Shown piece by piece: positions 63,306 to 64,000 of a DNA stretch of 64,000 bases. The position numbers and the translations under genes are program-made. Each line of letters begins with the position of its first letter. Position 1 is the first letter of the stretch. Where the stretch lies: assembly GCA_905331475.1 (NCBI GenBank), contig CAJNYU010002862.1:310001-374000 (forward strand), read 5' to 3'. Under the pieces are notes generated by a model that had not been told where the DNA came from, did not search any database, and saw only the letters and a list, made by a program, of their open reading frames with translations. Origin of the DNA: Rotaria socialis (lineage: Eukaryota > Rotifera > Eurotatoria > Philodinida > Philodinidae).

Positions 63306-64000
63306 TAGTTAACGAAATTTTTAGCTAATTCGTATATTTTGGTGTAACGAAAAAGAAAAGCTTCTTTTTAATCCTATTCATATTTTTGTATTTCTTAAAA
63401 CAGTGAAATGAATGGTGTTATTTTTCGATGGCATGATGTTTGTTTTTTAATAACAAGTGCAATATTTATATTTAATTTGAAAAAAGTCAATGATATATAC
63501 ATCTGCATATTTTTAATAAGTCTATGTTCTTGTTTCATAGAACCAATAAACAGTCATTCTTTTTTTTTTATGTCAAATCTTTCTTTTCAATTGAACTTCA
63601 ATCTACTTTGCTGTATCGTTCCATTTTGTTTTTTTTTGTATCACGTTTCCTTACCTATATATATATATATTTTGTTTTTTAAGGAAAAAAAGAGAAAAAA
63701 GAGGAATCTGTAATTCTACAGATCTATTCTAAAGCGGTTTCTGTTGTTGAAGAAGTATTATCAATTAATGTGAACAAAATATTTAGTACAATTATTCATT
63801 CAGTTTATAATCTTCTAAAAGAATGCAATGTTGTTGAAATAAACTATATAATATGTTAAGCTATTCTGATACAATACTTATTAGCTCTAAGTAGCTTTCC
63901 ACGATCTTTTTCATACAGCAAATTTTTTTTTGAAATTTTGATCGATATTTTCATTTGAATTCATTACCTAGTATTTTAAGTTGATTTTAAAGGCTGCTTA
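63306..64000. other. Downstream of B4GALT, nothing recognised
   Basis: AT-rich sequence with a TA run at about 63657-63670. The 101-codon frame at 63408-63713 is Phe/Ile/Leu-rich low-complexity and starts just past the B4GALT stop; I do not regard it as a gene. Confidence 0.45.

Noticed and set aside
63408..63713. 101-codon frame after B4GALT
   Set aside because: Hydrophobic low-complexity translation ending in a Lys/Arg run over AT repeats, with no homology recognised.
1..64000. tRNA, rRNA or CRISPR arrays
   Set aside because: I looked for tRNA B-box-like sequences and regularly spaced repeats and saw none that hold up; a covariance-model scan would be decisive.

Overview
The window is AT-rich animal nuclear DNA. 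Genes have many short introns (mostly 50-75 nt, GT...AG), short 3' tails with AATAAA, and no operons. The NOMO, CNNM, KRTCAP2, Deltex and B4GALT genes are metazoan. A TM2 protein with a cysteine-rich ectodomain, decayed receptor and ankyrin-ADP-ribosyltransferase copies, an intronless bacterial-type membrane gene and a decayed PhoD-like phosphatase together point to a bdelloid rotifer (Adineta/Rotaria type). The organism call is inference; the gene calls come from translated exons whose reading phases I checked across every junction.

Layout. 1-17 kb is gene-poor and full of relics: an intact intronless TM2 protein (-), a seven-transmembrane receptor relic, an ankyrin + ADP-ribosyltransferase relic, an unidentified broken gene, a 333-bp TTAA-flanked piggyBac-like MITE and a 2.9-kb hAT-like non-autonomous element. 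At 18.3-19.7 kb is a nine-exon neuropeptide precursor in which each of eight peptide copies has its own mini-exon; the peptides resemble the orcokinin/pedal-peptide family. At 21.7-22.6 kb is an intronless YihY/BrkB-family gene of bacterial type, a candidate horizontal transfer. From 23.6 kb the window is gene-dense: CNNM magnesium transporter (-), NOMO (+), a short divergent cadherin (-), a gene-free stretch with a small CpG-containing repeat island, a PhoD-like phosphatase pseudogene (+), a phospholipid-phosphatase-related protein (-), DUSP12 (-), a Deltex RING E3 ligase (-), KRTCAP2 (+) and a beta-1,4-galactosyltransferase (+).

How the genes relate. Neighbours do not form a pathway. NOMO (ER translocon-associated), KRTCAP2 (oligosaccharyltransferase subunit) and B4GALT (Golgi glycan extension) all serve the secretory pathway, but they are separated by unrelated genes and I treat this as coincidence. 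CNNM/NOMO and Deltex/KRTCAP2 are divergent pairs, and NOMO/cadherin are convergent. The most interesting items are the one-peptide-per-exon neuropeptide gene, the bacterial-type YihY gene, and the two transposon-like elements with repeated internal copies of their ends.
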